In this document: positions 14,080-17,897 of the stretch, in pieces
How the letters are laid out: each line of letters begins with the position of its first letter
Position numbering within the stretch: position 1 is the first letter of the stretch
From: Candidatus Fermentithermobacillaceae bacterium
GTDB taxonomy: Bacteria > Bacillota > Sulfobacillia > Fermentithermobacillales > Fermentithermobacillaceae
Direction of reading: 5' to 3'
Assembly: GCA_012842105.1 (NCBI GenBank)
Contig: DUTL01000104.1
Span: 1 to 17,897, forward strand
DNA length: 17,897 bases
The notes under the pieces: model-generated
Databases searched by the model: none
What the model saw: the letters and a program-made list of their open reading frames with translations, nothing else
What the model was told of the DNA's origin: nothing
Position numbers and translations under genes: made by a program

Positions 14080-15642
14080 TTGGGTAGTGCTTTTGATCAA
14101 GACTCAGCAATGTCTGGGGAATACCCTGGACAACCTGGAGGATGTAGCAAACAGCAAAACGCAAATATCGGAATGCTTAGGCGAAGATTCCTGGAGACCT
14201 ATGGGGAAGGCCCCGGTGAGATTCATGTTTTCTTTGCACCGGGACGTGTGAACCTGATTGGTGAACACATTGACTATAATGGAGGTTATGTATTGCCTGT
14301 GGCGCTTTCCATAGGTATATATGCAGCGGTTAGGTATTCAGAACCTCCCGGAAGAGGCAGCAGTACGGTTTCATTGGACGAACAGGAGCGTACAGTTCAT
14401 CTTGCTTCCGTGAACGAGCCGGGCAGGGCCTCAGTAGATTTATCTGAGAGTATCTTGTATGAACCAAGTAGGGGTTGGGCCAATTACCCTCTTGGGATTA
14501 TCCAGCAACTGCAGCATGGGTGGGCTAATCAAGGCAGGCTTGGATGGCCTTGCCGGCACGGCAGGCATGCTCTTGGCGACCGGTGTTCTGGGATAGCCAA
14601 ATCGCATGCCCTGGGTAATCCGGGGCAATCCCACGCCGCAGGCTACAACCTCAGAGGTTGTCAGGTTCTTTACTGGGGCAATCTTCCTGTTGGGGCAGGG
14701 TTGTCGTCATCAGCGGCGATTGAGGTTCTCACAGCGTATTTCATGTTGTACCCTGCTTTGAAAGATAACCTTCAGAGTACCGGCAGGATCTGGCTGGCTC
14801 AATTATGTCAAAGAGCAGAGAACGATTTTGTCAAGGTTCAGTGTGGCATAATGGACCAATTCGCGGTGGCAATGGGAAAGCGGAACCATGCTATTTTGCT
14901 GGACTGTGCTTCTCTGGACTACCGGTATATTCCTGTGCTGCTTGGGGACTATAGCGTGGTGATTATGAACACAGGGAAGAGGAGAGGCCTTGGTGAGTCC
15001 AAGTACAACCGCAGGCGGGCAGAATGTGAAGGGGCGCTTTCTGCCATTAGGAGCCACTCGTGGTGCACACATGTAGAGAATCTTGCCCAAGCCACAATAA
15101 AGCAGGTTGAATACGCATTTGGCCTGAAGCGGAAGGACGTTCTTGCCAAACCTCGTACATGTGCGATGCCTTCCGGTGCAGAGCAGTTTGCAGGACCGGG
15201 CAATACGACCATCTCCGATCAGGTATTAAGGAATACAACACCTTCCGGTAGTCCGGCATTGGCACAGTCAGTTCTGGGCAGGAGGGCACGTCATGTTGTC
15301 ACCGAAAACTTGCGTACTCTTGAGGCCCAGGAGTTACTGCTTAAGGGTGATGTTACCGGTTTCGGATGCTTGATGACTGAGTCTCACATGTCCTTGAGGG
15401 ATGATTACGAAGTAACCGGGTTTGAACTTGACGCAATTGTAGATGCGGCTCTTTCATCGGACTGCTGCGCCGGCGCCAGAATGACTGGAGCGGGGTTTGG
15501 AGGATGTGCCATAGCCCTGGTCAAGAGTGATTGTTTTGAGGAGTTCAGGATAAGGGTCGGCAAGCAGTACTCTGAGAAGACGGGGCTTAAGGCAGAATTC
15601 TATGCTTGCGCCATTGAAGACGGAGTGCGTCGTTTGGAGTGA
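14080..15642 (+). CDS. galK: Galactokinase with two insertions
   Basis: Phosphorylates galactose to galactose 1-phosphate with ATP, the first committed Leloir step; cytoplasmic GHMP-family kinase. APGRVNLIGEHIDYNGGY (53-70) is the galactokinase signature, LPVGAGLSSSAAIE (202-215) the ATP-binding GHMP motif, QCGIMDQFAV (254-263) carries the catalytic Asp, and ARMTGAGFGGCAIAL (466-480) is motif 3. The family is near 390 aa; this protein has 520. The extra length is an N-terminal extension of about 33 residues and two hydrophilic insertions, at about 148-192 (before the GHMP motif) and 352-400. All catalytic motifs are intact, so the protein is probably active. Insertion 1 contains a repeated HALG unit. 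Galactose 1-phosphate made here is the substrate of the GalT encoded divergently at 11122-13122. Confidence 0.94.
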   Translation: MGSAFDQDSAMSGEYPGQPGGCSKQQNANIGMLRRRFLETYGEGPGEIHVFFAPGRVNLIGEHIDYNGGYVLPVALSIGIYAAVRYSEPPGRGSSTVSLDEQERTVHLASVNEPGRASVDLSESILYEPSRGWANYPLGIIQQLQHGWANQGRLGWPCRHGRHALGDRCSGIAKSHALGNPGQSHAAGYNLRGCQVLYWGNLPVGAGLSSSAAIEVLTAYFMLYPALKDNLQSTGRIWLAQLCQRAENDFVKVQCGIMDQFAVAMGKRNHAILLDCASLDYRYIPVLLGDYSVVIMNTGKRRGLGESKYNRRRAECEGALSAIRSHSWCTHVENLAQATIKQVEYAFGLKRKDVLAKPRTCAMPSGAEQFAGPGNTTISDQVLRNTTPSGSPALAQSVLGRRARHVVTENLRTLEAQELLLKGDVTGFGCLMTESHMSLRDDYEVTGFELDAIVDAALSSDCCAGARMTGAGFGGCAIALVKSDCFEEFRIRVGKQYSEKTGLKAEFYACAIEDGVRRLE

Positions 15643-15690
15643 CAGGGTAACAGAATTTCAGTTAGATAATGTATTGTGTGATTAGGTTAA

Positions 15691-15720
15691 TTGAACTTGT
15701 ATGCAAATAGATGTTATAAT
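15691..15720 (+). promoter_or_regulatory. Sigma-A promoter of tRNA-Pro
   Basis: TTGAAC (15691-15696), 18-nt spacer, TATAAT (15715-15720, perfect -10). The tRNA begins 10 nt later, at the expected distance for a transcript start. Confidence 0.8.
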
Positions 15721-15729
15721 CTCAGTTGT

Positions 15730-15806
15730 CGGGGCGTAGCGCAGTTTGGCAGCGCGCATGGTTCGGGACCATGAGGCCGCTGGTTCAAATCCAGTCGCCC
15801 CGACCA
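15730..15806 (+). tRNA. tRNA-Pro (anticodon CGG)
   Basis: 77-nt cloverleaf: acceptor stem CGGGGCG (15730-15736) with CGCCCCG (15796-15802), anticodon stem CATGG / CCATG around loop TTCGGGA giving anticodon CGG (reads CCG), T-arm with GGTTCAAATCC, discriminator A and genome-encoded CCA at 15804-15806. Confidence 0.97.
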
Positions 15807-16360
15807 GTATATCCCCTCCTAGCGCTTTCAATGAATCTCTTTTAGGTTTGCATTATCCGTAATCTTAGTGATTAATCTGCATTCAACCGATTCCTTTGAC
15901 CTAATTGCCTCATTTAACCTCACTGACGCCAGCACAGTAAGTGCCAGATTATCTATCAGAAGACAGTGGCCCGTTGTTTCTCACATTGGCACTGATCCAC
16001 TATTACAGCATTGTACGGACTCTGCTTCATGAATGGTTAGAAGGATCTTGCGAACTTATTAAATTCCATACCCTCAAGAAGGTGAAATCCTTCAAGGTGT
16101 CGAATAGCCAATAAGACGTCAGGCGACATGATGTCTGACCGCTGGAAACAATGACCAACACGAAATCAACAAAGCTAAATTGCTCCTAGTACATGGACCC
16201 GCGGATTTCGGTGACAAGACTGTCCTTGCGAGGTTGCCCTTGATGGGAGGTGATTTTCAGGAGTTGTGTCTGAAGGTCAGAGGTAGTTCCTGCCGGCACC
16301 AGACGGCAAACAGGCCCATAACGTCGATCCGAAAACTCCAAATCCTCGGAGGTGAGCTAT
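15807..16360. other. Gene-poor stretch between tRNA-Pro and the DUF6754 operon
   Basis: About 550 bases with no intact gene. It contains the possible transposase remnant at 15828-15980 and a short minus-strand fragment near 16034-16126 (begins MSPDVLLAIRHLEGFHLLEG). The inverted pair AAGAAGGTGAAATCCTTC near 16077-16094 is minor. No copy of the tRNA 3' end was seen, so there is no sign of an integrase attachment site. The promoter of the following operon must lie here but I could not locate it. Confidence 0.5.
15828..15980 (-). pseudogene. Probable C-terminal remnant of a DDE transposase
   Basis: A 50-codon minus-strand frame ending in TGA reads GHCLLIDNLALTVLASVRLN, then an Ile/Lys/Glu-rich tail ending KEIH. 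This resembles the C-terminal end of IS4/IS1634-type transposases, where a [E/D]GH-x-[F/L]I-x-x-[L/F]AL-x-[L/V]-x-x-R motif is followed by a K-x-S-[V/P]-E segment. Upstream frames are broken by stops; a second short protein-like fragment lies at about 16034-16126. No terminal repeats or target duplications were found. The call rests on pattern memory only. Confidence 0.3.
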
Positions 16361-17134
16361 TTGTTGAAAGAGGGAATGGGATTTGACCTCGTTTTTGTTG
16401 TTTTGCTGACCTTATCTGTTGCCTATATTCTCAACAGAGCAAAGCAAGGCCACAAAGACTGGGATATCCGCAGAATACCCGGCCTAGATGCCATTGAAGA
16501 GGGCATAGGCAGGGCAACCGAGATGAACAGGCCGGTTTTTTATCTGCCTGGCAGCGGGGGTTTTGAGGAACCCCAGCTCCTTGCATCTATGGCGGTTCTT
16601 TCGGAAGTTGCAAAGATGACTGCACGGTATGATACACGTTTGATCGTATGCGTCCCATATTCAGGGGTATATCCGATTATGCAGGAAATTGTCCGCCAGG
16701 CATATGTCTCTGAAGGAAAGGCCGATAGTTTTCGTCAAGACGACGTACGTTGGTTCTCAGATCACTATTTTGGCTATGCTTTGGGTATTGTTGGGCTGAT
16801 GTTCAAGGAGCAGGTAGCTACGAATATCATGATAGGCAACTTCGCCTTTGACGCTTTGATGTATGCTGAAGCGGCCAACCAGGCAGGCGCAATTCAGGTT
16901 GGAGGTACTGCAGCAATTACCCAGATTCCTTTCTTTGTGGCTGCGTGCGACTATGCATTGATAGGTGACGAGATGTACGCGGCTGCTGCATACCTTACAA
17001 AAGACCCTGTCCGGGTGGCCACAATTGTTGCGGAAGACTGGGGCAAGTTTTTCGTCGCAGGCCTTATTGCTTTAGGCGCCCTTTTGAATAGCGTGGGAGC
17101 GGTAGGTCTGCTGAACAATATTCTTAACTGGTAG
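16361..17134 (+). CDS. DUF6754-type membrane protein of unknown function
   Basis: Protein of 257 aa with one N-terminal TM segment (LVFVVLLTLSVAYIL), a large central domain, and a C-terminal hydrophobic segment (FFVAGLIALGALLNSVGAVG). Conserved-looking stretches are RRIPGLDAIEEGIGRATEMN, PVFYLPGSGGFEEPQ, YDTRLIVCVPYSG, AGAIQVGGTAAITQIPFF and CDYALIGDEMYAAAAYL; I recognise these as the uncharacterised family DUF6754, found in Clostridia and other bacteria. TTG 16361 is preferred over GTG 16352 because GGAGG (16348-16352) lies 8 nt before it, whereas the GTG overlaps that site; ATG 16376 is possible. First gene of a three-gene run with 17-nt and 11-nt gaps. Function unknown; the topology suggests a membrane-anchored domain working with the next two membrane proteins. 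Confidence 0.8.
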   Translation: MLKEGMGFDLVFVVLLTLSVAYILNRAKQGHKDWDIRRIPGLDAIEEGIGRATEMNRPVFYLPGSGGFEEPQLLASMAVLSEVAKMTARYDTRLIVCVPYSGVYPIMQEIVRQAYVSEGKADSFRQDDVRWFSDHYFGYALGIVGLMFKEQVATNIMIGNFAFDALMYAEAANQAGAIQVGGTAAITQIPFFVAACDYALIGDEMYAAAAYLTKDPVRVATIVAEDWGKFFVAGLIALGALLNSVGAVGLLNNILNW

Positions 17135-17151
17135 GAAAGGAGTGAGAATCT

Positions 17152-17766
17152 ATGAAAACCGCCTTGCCATTTTACCTGACAGTCACTACTGTCGTATTAT
17201 TGATACTCAGCGTATTCTTCACATTCATGCCCAAGGTCAGTGACGAGATTGACAAGTGGTATATTCTAGGCACTGCAGTCGTGTGCTGCGTTGGCCTTGT
17301 TAACCTCACAAGCGTTCATGCCAGGAATATCAAGAGAAAAGGCCGGGACTGGGATTTATCAGTTCTGATGATAGTGCTCACCTATGGTTATCTGGCACTG
17401 GGTCTTTTCAAGGGGCCTACCGACGAGCTTTATGCGTGGATTTTCGAGGCTACAGAGGTTCCTCTTGGAGCTACGTTCTACTCGGTACTTGCCTTTTATA
17501 TAGTATCAGCGGCTTACAGAGCTTTCCGGGCAAAGACGCGAGATGCTGCCATTTTGCTGGGTGCAGCCGTGATCGTACTCTTGGGAAGGGCCCCTTTAGG
17601 AGAGGTGATTTTCCCGTTCTTCGGCACTGCAACTAACTGGATTATGAGAATTCCAAACACCTCGGCTCAAAGAGCAGTGGTTCTCAGTGCTTATCTAGGT
17701 TCTTTTATTACCGCAATCAGGATTTTCTTCGGGTTGGAACGGCCATACGCATCCGTAGGTGAATAG
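17152..17766 (+). CDS. Six-TM membrane protein of unknown function
   Basis: Protein of 204 aa with about six hydrophobic segments (roughly residues 8-26, 37-55, 69-87, 105-123, 132-152, 172-192) joined by short charged loops such as ARNIKRKGRDWD and RAFRAKTRD. ATG 17152 follows AAAGGAG with 9-nt spacing and starts 17 nt after the DUF6754 gene, so they form an operon. I do not recognise the family; no transporter or enzyme motif is visible. It likely forms a complex with its neighbours. Confidence 0.75.
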   Translation: MKTALPFYLTVTTVVLLILSVFFTFMPKVSDEIDKWYILGTAVVCCVGLVNLTSVHARNIKRKGRDWDLSVLMIVLTYGYLALGLFKGPTDELYAWIFEATEVPLGATFYSVLAFYIVSAAYRAFRAKTRDAAILLGAAVIVLLGRAPLGEVIFPFFGTATNWIMRIPNTSAQRAVVLSAYLGSFITAIRIFFGLERPYASVGE

Positions 17767-17777
17767 GAGGTGACATG

Positions 17778-17897
17778 ATGAGTATATGGGACCGCTTAGC
17801 AAGCCTTGACCGCAGAATCTACTATATCATCTTGATTCTTGTCGTGGCTATGCCCATCGTGAAGCCCTGGGGGCTTCCGATTAAGGTCGGTAAGGAA
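17778..17897 (+). CDS. N-terminus of a third membrane protein of the same operon (cut by window edge)
   Basis: 40 codons are present, starting MSIWDRLASLDRRIYYIILI, with one TM helix (YYIILILVVAMPIV) followed by KPWGLPIKVGKE. GGAGG at 17766-17770, overlapping the stop of the previous gene, is 7 nt before ATG 17778; ATG 17775 is the less likely alternative at 4 nt. I recall proteins beginning with a similar LDRRI...KP-x-GLP pattern next to DUF6754 genes in other bacteria, which would support a conserved cluster, but the rest of the protein is outside the window. Confidence 0.75.
   Translation, partial: MSIWDRLASLDRRIYYIILILVVAMPIVKPWGLPIKVGKE

Noticed and set aside
16160..16260. Plus-strand KLLLVHGPADFGDKT resembling the P-loop of MalT/LuxR-type ATPases
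   Set aside because: The P-loop is broken, the following sequence does not match the family, and the frame has no start; more likely chance, at best a remnant.

Overview
The window looks like chromosomal DNA of an anaerobic member of the Bacillota (Clostridia-like). Reasons: strong GGAGG-type ribosome binding sites, TTG and GTG starts placed behind good Shine-Dalgarno sequences, a class II (Bacillus-type) GalT, a tandem moeA pair as in many Clostridia, an iron-sulfur-flavoprotein-type reductase, and a LysM protein whose C-terminal domain I associate with Bacillota. I cannot name a genus. Most of the first 13.1 kb is read from the minus strand; from 13.5 kb onward genes are on the plus strand.

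Region by region. 1-2691 (minus): two adjacent moeA-type genes for the last step of molybdenum/tungsten cofactor synthesis; the downstream one is cut by the window edge. 3252-3821 (minus): small NAD(P)H/FMN-type oxidoreductase with a compact 4-Cys motif. 4138-4872 (minus): nagB, ending in a clear intrinsic terminator. 5183-7978 (minus): tandem duplication of a six-TM diguanylate cyclase, each copy with its own near-identical promoter; the downstream copy has a one-base frameshift. 8178-8235: a 19-bp perfect inverted repeat that begins exactly at the metG stop codon. 8233-9918 (minus): metG with a good sigma-A promoter. 10141-10875 (minus): LysM protein of unknown function. 11122-13122 (minus): galT. 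13542-14030 and 14080-15642 (plus): an NlpC/P60-like cysteine-hydrolase-type protein and galK. 15730-15806: tRNA-Pro(CGG) with its promoter, followed by about 550 bases without an intact gene but with a probable transposase remnant. 16361-17897 (plus): a tightly packed three-gene membrane operon (DUF6754-type protein, a six-TM protein, and the start of a third membrane protein).

Working together: GalT and GalK are two Leloir-pathway enzymes (galE is not here); NagB feeds amino-sugar carbon into glycolysis; the two MoeA proteins point to molybdo- or tungsto-enzymes. The most unusual theme is that several housekeeping enzymes (both MoeA, GalT, GalK) carry long hydrophilic insertions or N-terminal extensions, some built from short internal duplications. 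The best candidate for an uncharacterised system is the DUF6754 membrane operon at the right edge.
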